Shown here piece after piece: positions 44,540-53,969 of a DNA stretch of 64,000 nt (position 1 is the first letter of the stretch; each line of letters opens with the position of its first letter). Source of the stretch: Metellina segmentata (Eukaryota > Arthropoda > Arachnida > Araneae > Tetragnathidae); the NCBI GenBank assembly GCA_947359465.1, contig OX375873.1, positions 88,768,478 to 88,832,477 of the forward strand. The letters are read 5' to 3'. Both the position numbers and the translations under genes were made by a program. The notes below the pieces were generated by a model that saw nothing but the letters and a program-made list of their open reading frames with translations, had not been told where the DNA came from and did no database searches.

Positions 44540-44729
44540 TACACCTTCGTTATTAGCAAAATTGACCAGATCTTGATGGACGAGATATCCCTTATTAGAT
44601 AGAATCGGACCAAATCTTGATCTCGTAATCATAAGAAATGGGCAGTATGTTGATGACGAGATATCTCGTCATTAGTAAAATTGGTGAAAACTTGACAAAC
44701 GAGATGTCTTATTGAAACCACTTGGATGG
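44540..44729. mobile_element. TTAA-family palindromic MITE, left-truncated
   Basis: The right end GAAACCACTTGGATGG is followed by TTAA (44730-44733). It contains the one exact GACGAGATATCTCGTC (44654-44669) seen within the family here, plus ATTAGCAAAATTGACCAGAT and ACCAAATCTTGATCTCG modules. No left terminus. Confidence 0.7.
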
Positions 44730-44733
44730 TTAA

Positions 44734-45190
44734 GAAATTTAATATCACAATTCATAGAAATATATTGTCGCAAATGAGATTTATCTGTTTGAAAAAGCAT
44801 GGACGAAACCTAACCCAATATCACAGATTAGCATTCACAGTTCTTCTATAGATGTGAAATATAAGTTGACTGAACATTGCTAGTGAGGAACTCCAAAACG
44901 CGTAACCAACATGTCGACTAGTAGTCACGTGATTGCTCTGTGAAAGATATATTTGATATGGCGATTTGGCATCTCTTCTTTTACATGTTTCTATAAAGTG
45001 GAGACAAAATTAGTGGTTTCTCCAGACTACTATCATGTCTCTCGAATCAATCAGGTGATGAAATAATAGATGTGTGTCTTCTCCTGTCCCTCGGATCAAT
45101 CAGATGAACATTCGTTATTCCCGGTAGACGAAAATCGTTTAAGGGCCATGACATTACTAGTTTTGGTCCCATGATTCTGAGCACATAAGA
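44734..45190. repeat. R1 dispersed repeat, copy 1
   Basis: Blocks ATTGTCGCAAATGAGATTTA, CACAGATTAGCATTCACAGT, AACCAACATGTCGACTAGTA, GTCACGTGATTGCT and GGCGATTTGGCATCT recur in order at 53670-53965 and (last part) 51120-51310. A later part (CTCGGATCAATCAGATGA) matches 51700-51770. Directly joined to the TTAA MITE on its left, as in the 53.5-kb copy. Confidence 0.75.
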
Positions 45191-45424
45191 AGGTTACCAT
45201 TGTTCACATATTCTCTATGAATTCGCTCTCTCTCTCTCTCTCCAACCTATTTGCTTAGTTGTGTCATGTTGGTTAGAATCTCTATTGGAGAAGATCGTAC
45301 CATAGAGTCTCTATTTGAACTACTTGACTAAAATACAAAGGGTTCCATTCGTCTTCTTGTACGTCTTGGGGTAGGAAGTCCTAAATTATGCTCTGGTTTG
45401 AATAAATCAGGAAATTTCGGACAG

Positions 45425-45530
45425 CCAACCCAACATTGAAGTATTCAAGGATCGAACTCGAAACCCATTGCTTCAGTCTACCACTCTTTAAACGAATACT
45501 TTAACCAATCGGATATTACGGCCAAAGAGA
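45425..45530 (-). mobile_element. Probable SINE tRNA-like head, decayed
   Basis: GGATCGAACTCGAAACCCAT (reversed B-box side), then CCAATCGGATATTACGGCC (reversed A-box side). Low confidence. Confidence 0.3.
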
Positions 45531-45814
45531 TCCAATATGAAATGTTAACAGGAAGTAATAAAACGCACTTTACATTCTGATTCGAGATACCTTCAGATTA
45601 TTTATGTAGAATATTATTACATATAATTTCCAGAAAATTTAACTCGTCTTTAGCTTTGCTTGAATGTTTCTTAGCTTTGAATGTTTCTATAAATATAATT
45701 TCAGATTATATTTTTGCGATAATAAAAAGCCTTTAAAGAATTAATTGCCAATAAAGTTTTTTTAACTTTAAGATTCCATTCATAAATACTTTATTAATGT
45801 TTTGTTGCAAAAAC

Positions 45815-46005
45815 GTATTTATACTAGAACTTATAGAGAGCTCAAAGTATGTTATTCATACTAGATATAGCTTAAGGTATGTTATTTGTACTACAATTTA
45901 TAACACAAGGTATGTTATTTATACTAGTACGTATCTGAAAGTATGTTATTCATACTACAACTCATAACTCAAGGTATGTAATTTATGAAAGAATATAATT
46001 GTTGT
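45815..46005. repeat. Degenerate ~40-bp tandem array
   Basis: About five units containing AAGTATGTTATTCATACTA or AAGGTATGTTATTTATACTA followed by an ACTTATA-type spacer. Confidence 0.8.
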
Positions 46006-46305
46006 ACTAAATATACCTAACAAATATGAAAATTCAAAATAGAATTAAACCTACTGTTTGTGTAAGCAATTAAATTACTAGAAACATAATTTCTTTAATC
46101 AATAAAAGGTCGCTGATAATTTAATGTTCCTAAGAAACGTTGATAACTAAAAATAGTACAAAATATTCTGATGATTGAAACAACTTACCTTAATTTAATG
46201 ATTTCATCCTTTCTTGAAATTCGAAGATAAATTCAAAAGAGAAGTATAATTGATTTTGATACTCGAGACGGCAAATGATAAATTTCTTTCCGTGCATTTA
46301 ACGGA

Positions 46306-46493
46306 ATGTCTTCAATTAATTTCCATCATAAAGACGCTGACAACAGAAATGCACATGGAAATGATTCCAACCAAAAAAGAGATATTAGTTTTGGTGAAAC
46401 ATTATTTAGTTGTTTTCCCGATTCTCTTCCTACATTTGGTCCTTCCTTTCAACTAATCTCGTTCTCAGATAATTTCTTAGAACAATTACTCGG
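46306..46493 (+). CDS. Candidate first coding exon of an unidentified gene
   Basis: ATG at 46306 (the in-frame stop before it is at 46279) opens 62 codons plus one base, ending ..EQLLG at a strong donor, CTCG|GTAAGTAG. The peptide MSSINFHHKDADNRNAHGND followed by SFGETLFSCFPDSLPTFGPS and QLISFSDNFLEQLL is polar then aromatic/serine-rich, like a disordered regulatory N-terminus, and less random than other frames nearby. No domain is recognised, and no next exon is visible downstream. Chance coding remains quite possible. Confidence 0.3.
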
Positions 46494-46509
46494 TAAGTAG
46501 AATTGCATT

Positions 46510-47630
46510 TAAAAAGATAAATGATTATTTGTTTTTTCTCTTCTTGCTCAACAAATTCAATTTGTGAAGATAACCGTAGCAGAAAATGATTTGCATACGA
46601 AATATGTAGCTCCGTCAACGGAACTTTCGCTAAAACAAAAAAAACAATAGCAATTTCCGGAGAAAGGTATGATGCTACTTATGAGGAATGAGCCAAATAA
46701 TTGTAAAGCACTGAGTGAGCAAAGTCATGAAAATAAGTAAAATTAGGGAGAAATTACAAAGATGGTAAAAATTGTCTTTATGAAGGTTTGAAAAATAGTT
46801 CCTCTCATTTTCGAAATGTTTCGATAATTTATCTTGGTATACTAAATTTGAATTTTTAGAACTACTTTTGTGAAATGCGTTTATTGAATGATCATATTTA
46901 ATCTTTTATAAGAGTGCAGTTAATTAAATTATTTTCGTTACAGTGAATTTATCTCTTAAGATAAAAAGGAATAAGATTTCTAACCAATTTAATTGAATCA
47001 CGATTTGGTGACAGAAATATATTTTCTCAATAAAATTAATCGTCAAGCTCGTTAGGTTGCTCCAGCATGAAGTAAATTTAACTATCCACCGACCCTTCAA
47101 AATTTTAACCCTTAAAGGTTAAGATGAAAAGGTCCACATTTTGCTTTTCCAAATATAATTAGGATATAATTAGGATTATCCCCATAGCGAAATATTTCTA
47201 AACGTACTTCGTTTTCTGTTATAAGAACTTATATACACATTTAATGGATATTCTCTGTACTTTCTTGCATAGAAATTATACGCTTGAAATTTTTACGTTT
47301 ATTTAGTTTCATTACTGTTTTTTAAATTCAAAGAAGAATTTAAGTACTTGTATATGATTTACAAAATAATTATTTAATTTGTCACTACTCAGTCTACAAC
47401 TACAAACGATGTACCAATCAACTTCAAAACTACAGATTCTATTTTAAAAAGCAGTGCAAAGGTTAAAAATTCAAACGATTTAGTACAATAAGGAATATTT
47501 CGTTAATTTTTACTCAATAGTTTTGAAAATTATATCGTTTAGCTATCTGAGATAACTTCAGTTCCGTATGAAATTAGTTAAATGTCCCGGAATAAATTTT
47601 TAAAACTCAATTTGTTATATATTTATATCT
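46510..47630. other. A+T-rich intergenic stretch
   Basis: Contains a SINE family 1 tail fragment at about 47045-47095 (TTAGGTTGCTCCAGCATGAA, GTAAATTTAACTA). Nothing else supported. Confidence 0.4.
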
Positions 47631-47631
47631 A

Positions 47632-47790
47632 CTAGGGGCTCCGCCCCCTGCTCGCTATTGCTCATCAACCCCTGATGATTGTCCCGTTGAACCACAAGAC
47701 TCACTATTACCAATCACACAGCGAATAAACCTGAAAAAGATTGCAAATTTTTTTTATTGTAATGGAAAGACGTATATATTTTTGATTATT
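47632..47790 (-). mobile_element. Helitron-like 3' end (copy 2)
   Basis: Minus-strand end AGGGGGCGGAGCCCCTAG followed by T, preceded by GAGCAATAGCGAGC. The adjoining body (GTTGAACCACAAGACTC, CTATTACCAATCACACAGCG, AATAAACCTGAAAAAGATTG) recurs at 58858-58945, supporting one family. Confidence 0.65.
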
Positions 47791-47797
47791 TCTTGAG

Positions 47798-48115
47798 ACC
47801 GTTGTTGCCCGGATGGAAGAGTAGCGGCTTAGCAACGGGATGGTTGCTAGTTCGAAACTCGATCCATCCATATATCGTCGAGAACGTTGAGGATGGTGCA
47901 TGTCGTATTTGTCGTGGCCTTAAATGTACTCACGTTGACTTGGCGTAGAAGTTTGGAGGATGAGATGACAGTTCAGGTGTTGACCTCGTTTTTTGACAGT
48001 AGTTTAAACTTACGAAGCGTTGTCCTCGGATATTTCTCTTCGAGAATGATCCCCGATAGTCGCCGATAGACCGATGTGTTACTTGAGGGCGACGCTAATT
48101 CAAATACTCTCCAAC
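47798..48115 (+). mobile_element. SINE family 1, near full length (head type 2)
   Basis: Head: GTTGCCCGGATGGAAGAGTA, GCAACGGGATGGTTGCTAGT, TCGAAACTC. Body: GTCGTGGCCTTAAATGTACT, GACAGTTCAGGTGTTGACCT, GCGTTGTCCTCGGATATTTC, CGATAGACCGATGTGTTACT. No clear target duplication seen. Confidence 0.8.
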
Positions 48116-48119
48116 TTTT

Positions 48120-48940
48120 AGTGTGTGTAATAACTTGGTATTTTGTTTTCCCATTACTGAAATCCGCATAAGTCCTTGTATTTCGTCTCGCGATTTCTCC
48201 GTTTGAATAGGCGTAGCTAGAAAAATGATCAACCTACACTAGCTTCGCAAAATTTATATTGTTAGACTACCAGCAACCATATCCGACTAGTGTCGACATG
48301 TTGCTAAAGCATGGATATCTGACTTCCTGAAATGGTACCGAAACACAGGAGAAGGTAAACCTTTGAAAAAGCTATTCTACTTTTAGTCTCGACCTATAAC
48401 AAGAAGAGACTCCAAACATCGAACCCGATACAGGCGCATGATAGCAGAAAACAGTGGTTCTTTTATGGTAGCATAACGTTTTACTTAAAAAGATTTAGAT
48501 TTTTGAATTCGTTAAATGTATTTAAACTGTCATGCAGAATAAGATTGACACAAACACCAATATAAGGTCAAAAGTTAAAACATATATTGATTCATATGTA
48601 AAACAAAGCTCAGCATTGTGCAATCGTAATTGTCACCGTTCTTGACTTATAAACAGTTTTTATGTACAAAAGAAATATATTTTTGCTCAAGAATTTGAGC
48701 TACTCTGACGAGAAAGCAGTCGATCTTGATTCAGTTGGATTTTGAAAAGGTGTGAAATATCGTTAATTGTGTTGCCCTGCCAAAAGCATGAAGGACAATC
48801 GCTTGCCATGCTATGTCTGCAGCTTTCAGCGCGCTTGCATGGTTAATTTTAACTTTCGTTTTCGTGTTGAATACTTCTGCTTTTTATATTATTCTTTCGT
48901 TAATTTGCTTATTTGTGTGATATAAATATTTACAAGTCAG
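48120..48940. other. Intergenic stretch
   Basis: No gene or repeat recognised. Confidence 0.4.
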
Positions 48941-49140
48941 AGAGAGTTGCAGCTTTTGCCCACTCCTCTGTCATTGTGTTATATTTTTATTTTTATATTT
49001 TTTTAGAATTATAGATTATAACTTTCTTAAATTATTATTATTTTTTTGCTTGTTATAAATATTTACCTGTCCAAGATAGTTGCAGCTTTTGCGCATCCCT
49101 CTGTCAGTGTGTTATTATTATTATTATTATTCTTTTAAAT
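48915..49140. repeat. Imperfect ~130-bp tandem duplication left of the DD36E element
   Basis: ATAAATATTTAC, GTTGCAGCTTTTGCCCACTC and CTCTGTCATTGTGTTAT recur about 131 bases on as GTTGCAGCTTTTGCGCATCC, CTCTGTCAGTGTGTTAT. An (ATT)n run follows at about 49113-49132. Confidence 0.75.
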
Positions 49141-49189
49141 ATGTTTTTTTCTATAAAACTCACATCTCAATAAAAAAATCCCCTTCTTC

Positions 49190-50169
49190 TTTCTTTATTA
49201 CTTTTCTTGAAGGATTTATTGGTCTCTCTAACTACTCAACCGATGACAACAGTGGTCCAAAATCGAAGCTGAAGGACGGAGACAGAAGGGTTTTGAAGCG
49301 GATTGTGGCAAAAAAACACAAGACAGCACAATCACAGATAACATCTGAGATGAACACACGTCTACATGGTTTCATCAAAAGAGCAGCATTTTCATCAAAA
49401 ACTATCAGGTGTGAACTGCATATGGCAAATATTCATGGTAGAGCGGCTATTTCAAAACCATTGATTACACCATGCAATGCCTTGAAGCGACGAATATGGT
49501 ATCGCGAGCATAAAAATTGGATACAACAACAATGGGAGAATGTATTATGGTCAGACGAATCGTCGTTCACATTATTCCCGACAAATGGACGTGTTTACGT
49601 TTGGAGAAAGCCACCAGAAGCCTATCAAGTTGACTGTCTTCGGCCTATGTTTAAGCAAGTCTGCAGTTCAGTGATGATCAGGGGTGCGATATCACATCGT
49701 GGTCTTGGCCCACTTGTTGTTCAGAATGGCCGTGTTACAGGAGAGGATTATGTCAGTGTTCTGGCCGACCATCTTCACCCAATGGTGCAAACTGTGTTTC
49801 CTGATAAACGACTAGTCTTCCAAGATGATAATGCCCCCATTCACACCAGTGGGAATTGCCCGAGTCTGGTTTTATGAACACGACGATGAAATAGAGCACC
49901 TCATCTGGCCCCTTCAGTCCCCTGATCTCAATATAATTGAACCTTTGTGGGGTATTTTGGAAAACAAGCTGCGCAGTCGATTCCCTCCTCCAAGGACACT
50001 TTCTGAATTAGGGATTTTTTTGCAATTTGAGTGGGAACGTATCCCTCTGAATGTTGTACGTGACTTGTATTTGTCAAGCTGTAATTCATGCAAAAAGAGG
50101 ACCAACGGCCTATTAATAAAAAAATTATTATTTTTTCACAGGTGTTCACATTATTTTGTCCAACCCCTG
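49190..50169 (+). mobile_element. 5'-truncated Tc1/mariner element of DD36E type
   Basis: The right end is ACAAGGTG-like decay into CACATTATTTTGTCCAACCC, then CTG at 50169 with TA next, a typical terminus of this group (reads CAGGGGTTGGACAAAATAAT on the other strand). No matching left terminus exists; the homology begins within the transposase near 49200. Confidence 0.75.
49200..50105 (+). pseudogene. DD36E (Incomer-like) transposase, one frameshift
   Basis: Frame 1 from about 49230 gives SGPKSKLKDGDRRVLKRIVA, the DNA-binding tail (SSKTIRCELHMANIHGRAAI), then WSDESSFTLFP with the first Asp and VFQDDNAPIHT with the second. One extra base near 49848 shifts the frame; 49849 onward continues as VGIARVWFYEHDDEIEHLIW, then SPDLNIIEPLWGILENKLRS and the QFEWERIP tail. 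With the shift bridged, 36 residues separate Asp and Glu, the DD36E spacing of the Incomer lineage. The N-terminal ~60 residues are missing and the preceding codons are unrelated. All three catalytic residues survive. Nearly intact, so probably the youngest transposase here. Confidence 0.8.
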
Positions 50170-50171
50170 TA

Positions 50172-50400
50172 TATATACACTACTGACACACGCAAATCAA
50201 ACCACCTCCCTTTTCTGAAAGCAATTAGAAGACACTAGCATTGTTTCTCTTATGTTCGGCTCAACAGTTCATACTCTGAAATTCATAACACTCGTAGACT
50301 AACCACCCAAGTCTCAAATTAAGACAATCCACTCAGATTGAACCACCTTTCCAAAAGCAACAACCTTTCACCCCACTCCTTCGTAATTTTCATTTTTGAT
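50172..50400. other. Non-coding spacer
   Basis: Nothing recognised between the transposon end and the next island. Confidence 0.4.
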
Positions 50401-50770
50401 CTCTTACACGCGTGAAGACGTCAAATGCTAAGAAAGAGAGTGAGAGAGAACGGGAATGGAATGAAATGAAGGGAAATCCCTTTACCATACGCGTCGCTGC
50501 TTTTCCCATTTCCCAGTTCTTCGAGACAAACGGAGGAAATATGGAAATAAAAGAGTACGCGGGAGGCAGGTTATCGCGCCCTGGCAAGAAGGCCCACACC
50601 TCTCTTTCTCCGATCTATAAACCTATTCCGTGTGAATGAGAAGGAAAAAGAGGGAAGGCGGAGGTTGGAAATTCACGTGTCATCGCTCCGTCGTATCTCC
50701 ATCCGCACCTTACGTTGGATTTCGAAGTGGAGTGATTGTCGCCCCCTCGTGGTAATACTATCCAAGAGTG
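50400..50770. promoter_or_regulatory. Balanced-composition single-copy island, candidate regulatory element
   Basis: Purine-rich GAGAGAGAACGGGAATGGAA, ACGCGTCGCTGC, GGGAGGCAGGTTATCGCGCC and a CACGTG E-box-like ATTCACGTGTCATCG stand out from flanking DNA. Overlapping short frames on both strands show no domain. Regulatory role inferred from composition only. Confidence 0.25.
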
Positions 50771-51109
50771 TGCGTCAGTCGCGAGTGTCAAACCGCAGGA
50801 AATAGACTCTGTTTGGGACTATGCCCAACGGAGAACCGGCCATTATCCTGGGTCTTGGCAGCGACAGTCTTCAAGTAATTTCACTTACCGGGAATGGCAA
50901 GAAAAAGATTTGTTTGACTAGAACAACTGCGTGGTGTTACTACCCTATGGCCGTATCATTACAGAGATGGACTATGGTTATACGTTGTGATCTACACCAT
51001 AAGTAGTCAATTTGATGTCACAGTCACCCGGAAACCACAAACAAGAGAGATTTTCACTGGAAACAAACAAACCAGATGGAAAGACTTACTTACCTTCCGT
51101 TTCTCAAAT

Positions 51110-51324
51110 GCTCTACCGGATTCATAGACTTAAAATTTAAGCAGACTGAGGCATTACTATTCAGAGGAGCTTCATAAAGTGTGACCAACATGTCGACTCG
51201 TAGTCACGTAACTGCTGTGTGAAAAATTTACTTGGTTAGATGATTTGGCATTTTATAGTCTCGTTTTGCTATATAATCTATTATGATATGATAGGTGATT
51301 GAATGCACATTTCTACAGAGTGGC
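51110..51324. repeat. R1 dispersed repeat, copy 2 (left of SINE insertion)
   Basis: GGAGCTTCATAAAGTGTGAC, CAACATGTCGACTCGTAGTC, ACGTAACTGCTGTGTGAAAA, GATGATTTGGCATTT align to 44880-44990. Continues beyond the SINE at 51655 with CTACAGAGTGGCATC and GACCAATCAGATGACG. Confidence 0.7.
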
Positions 51325-51654
51325 GACGACCAACCGGTATAGTGGTTAAGGTGTTAGAGCCTCTAGATCGGAAGGTTCCTGGTTCGAATCCGGGTTCGGG
51401 CATGGATGTTTGTAAGCGTATGGTGTAGAGACGGCTGGTGCTCCTTAAATCTATCGTGGCCGAAATTGCTCACGTTTGGTTGGTGTGGAAGTTTGGAGAG
51501 TGGGGTGCCAACTCAGGTGTTGCTTCGTCATCTGACCGTGATTCAAAATAACGAGGTGTTGTCCTCGATCTTTCCCTTAAGGGACTGATCCCGGACCGTC
51601 GTCAATAGCCCGTTGTGTTGCTCTAGTACGACGTTAACTAAAATTATCATTACA
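51325..51654 (+). mobile_element. SINE family 1, full length, 14-bp perfect target duplication (head type 1)
   Basis: TTCTACAGAGTGGC lies at 51311-51324 and again at 51655-51668, so the 330-base insert is exactly bounded. The head holds A-box-like TAGTGGTTAAGGTG and a perfect B-box, GGTTCGAATCC, spaced as in tRNA genes. Body blocks: GGTGCTCCTTAAATCTATCG, GGAAGTTTGGAGAGTGGGGT, ACTCAGGTGTTGCTTCGTCA, AACGAGGTGTTGTCCTCGAT, GGGACTGATCCCGGACCGTC, CGTTGTGTTGCTCTAGTACG, tail ACTAAAATTATCATTACA. Pol III transcribed in principle; mobilised by a LINE. Confidence 0.92.
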
Positions 51655-51835
51655 TTCTACAGAGTGGCATCAAAAATAGTGAAATCGTCAGTCTTCTACT
51701 AAGTCGCGCGGACCAATCAGATGACGAATCAATCTTTAAGAGTTGTATTCCATTCCGTTGACCAATCAGATAAAAATGTTAGGTTCCACCAGAAAATGAA
51801 AGTAGATTAAGGGTATCTTTACTACAGTGTACAAA
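51655..51835. repeat. R1 dispersed repeat, copy 2 (right of SINE insertion)
   Basis: ACTAAGTCGCGCGGACCAAT, CAGATGACG and GACCAATCAGATAAAAATGT match 45040-45150. Confidence 0.6.
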
Positions 51836-52245
51836 CTCCAAAATCCGGAATCCTCAGGACTTCGACGACTCCAGATTTCGGACTTTTCCGGATTTTGGAA
51901 TATTTGCATTTTTTTGTCAGAAAAAACCTTAATCTAAGCTCCTTCCGCGCGAATTTTGCGTTTGTAATAGCAAAATAGAAGAAATATAAATAGGAATAAT
52001 TAAAAAAAAAACTTTTTAATACAATGCAAGAAATTTTACTTGCAAATCTTCTAATAATTTTTCTGTGTAGTATTTATTCTGAACATGTCCGTTATTTTGC
52101 CATTAGGTTGAGGTTTACCTCCTTGTTCTATAAAAAATAATCTGTATTTGGGACAGTCGGATTTGGCACTTTGTACTGTACTAGTTTGATGTAAGGCTCC
52201 TAAAAAAGGTTACCCCAATGCTGACTCTACTTCTATCATTCCTCT
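51830..52245 (-). mobile_element. Possible pogo/Tigger-type remnant
   Basis: ACAGTGTACAAACTCCAAAA, then TCCGGAATCCTCAGGACTTC, then TTTTCCGGATTTTGGAATAT, resembles the ends of pogo/Tigger-type elements, which often read AAATCCGGAAT. Farther right the minus strand has FFIEQGGKPQPNGKITDMFR-like codons. Weak, pattern-based. Confidence 0.3.
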
Positions 52246-52249
52246 ACTA

Positions 52250-53258
52250 TAAAAAAACGTCAAATTAGAGCCTCAAGTGGGACAAAAATTCCTAACAAGT
52301 ATCCATGGAAGAAACGGACATCTTCTAGTATTGCAAAGGTACGTCGTTTAATGTTAAAAGAAAATCACCCTAGTCAAAGACAGTTGCAAAATCATTAAAA
52401 TGCTCGGTGTCCACTGTAAACAAAATGATAAACGTTGGTTTAAATCTTAAGAAAGCGAAAAAACGCAATGTGCATCGTCTTTCTCCAAAGCATATTGCTG
52501 AACACAGGACACTCTGCCGAATTCTATATGAGAAACACATATCCAAAGAAAAATGGAGAAAAATTGTCACAATAGATGAATCATGGGTGTATTTAAATGA
52601 TTGCAGCAAAAAAAGAGCCATTTATTATCATAAAAGGGGAGAAAAAAATTTAAGTACATGGTTCACAGAATCGAAAGAAAGTTTTTCTAAGGGATTCATG
52701 ATTGTTGCTGGTTTTTCATATAATGGCAAGTCCAAAATAAAGAGAGTGGGGGAAAATGTCAAGATTAACTCCAAATACAATCAGGAACATATTTTATCGC
52801 CAATTTTTCTGAATGAAATACCATCGCTTTACCCACAGTGCCATCAATCTGTAGAACTCCATCAAGACAAAGCTAGCAGTCACACATCAAAATCCACTGT
52901 AAATTTCCTAAAAGAAATTGAACAAAAACCTGGTATCAAGGCCATACCCTTCACTGATATCCATACTAAATCTTTCGATGTTTCACCTATAGATTTTTGT
53001 GCTTTCGGACTTTTAAAATCTGCATTATCCAAACCTCGTCCCACAACCCTTACAGGACTCTGGAAAGCTGTTCAGGAGGAATGGGATAGAATACCTCTTC
53101 TGACACTTCAAAAGGCATTATTATCCTAGAAATTACGGTGTCGAAAGATAGTTTAGAATAAGGGCTATCAAATAGAACATTTAAAACACAAGAATTTTAT
53201 GCAATTTAGTTTTGTGAATACAATATACATTGTCTAAAAAATGTGTGAACAGCCTCTG
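52250..53258 (+). mobile_element. DD41D element, copy 2, left end missing
   Basis: Homology to the element at 2007-3310 starts at about 52250 (GTCAAATTAGAGCCTCAA) and runs to the same terminus, ATGTGTGAACAGCCTCTG, with TA after it (53259-53260). The left TIR and the N-terminal ~70 codons are gone. Confidence 0.85.
52320..53129 (+). pseudogene. DD41D transposase, copy 2
   Basis: The upstream part (MLKENHPSQ.. region at about 52350) is separated by a one-base loss near 52378 (AGTCAAAGACAG versus AGTCAAAGGACAG in copy 1). From 52407 one frame of 240 codons is open: KMINVGLNLKKAKKRNVHRL, IVTIDESWVYLND with the first Asp, SVELHQDKASSHTSKSTVNF with the second and FDVSPIDFCAFG with the third, 41 residues on. 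It ends WDRIPLLTLQKALLS. The catalytic core looks complete, but without its N-terminal DNA-binding part and left TIR the copy should be immobile. Confidence 0.88.
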
Positions 53259-53449
53259 TACAATTTGCACAGGATGGGTTAAAAAAGACACCAATGTGAT
53301 ACAAATGGGCCTCAAAGCAATCGCCCCCCCGTAGGCAGATGAAATTTGAAAACAACCTTTCTCCTCAGTCGATCAAAATGTCGCTCCTCTCATACTTTCC
53401 ATTCTACTCAATTATAGAGAGTGAACTTGAAATCCGTTTTGATTTTTAA

Positions 53450-53665
53450 CCCTCCTAGTGGTCGTCTCAACGATGCATCTCGCCATTAGCGAAACCAACC
53501 AGATCTTTATGGAGGAGATCCCCGTCATCAAGAAAAAAATTAACCAGATCTTCACTTTGTCATCATCACAAAATTGGCTGTATCTTGATGACGCAAAATC
53601 TCAACATTAGCGAAATTGGTTCAGATCTCGATAGACGAGATATCTGGTCAAAACCATTCGGAGAG
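53450..53665. mobile_element. TTAA-flanked palindromic MITE
   Basis: TTAA at 53446-53449 and 53666-53669. Ends CCCTCCTAGTGGTCGTCTC and GGTCAAAACCATTCGGAGAG are inverted. Modules: CTCGCCATTAGCGAAACCAA, CCCGTCATCAAG, GATGACGCAAAATCTCAACA, AGACGAGATATCTGGTC. Confidence 0.8.
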
Positions 53666-53669
53666 TTAA

Positions 53670-53965
53670 GAATTTTAATATCACAATATATAGAAAAAGA
53701 TTGTCACAAATGAGATTTATCTGTTTGAATAAGCACGAACCAAAGTGCGCCTAACCCAACCCAGTACCACAGATTAGCATCCGCAATTCGTCCATGGACG
53801 TGAAATATAAGTAGATTGAACTATATTGAACTATTATTGAATAGTTATAGATTTAACTTGCTATTGAGAGGAGCTCGAAAGAGAGTCACCAATATGTCGA
53901 TTAGCAGTCACATGATTGCTTCGTGAAAGATTGGCCGATTTGGCATCTTATCGGAAAAGGAACAT
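53670..53965. repeat. R1 dispersed repeat, copy 3
   Basis: ATTGTCACAAATGAGATTTA, CACAGATTAGCATCCGCAAT, CACCAATATGTCGATTAGCA, GTCACATGATTGCT and CCGATTTGGCATCT, same order as copy 1. Contains an extra ATTGAACTATATTGAACTAT duplication near 53815. Confidence 0.75.
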
Positions 53966-53969
53966 CATG

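Noticed and set aside
51331..51400. tRNA gene with A and B boxes
   Set aside because: It is the head of a SINE bounded by a 14-bp target duplication. The same head recurs attached to the same body elsewhere, and the acceptor stem does not close.
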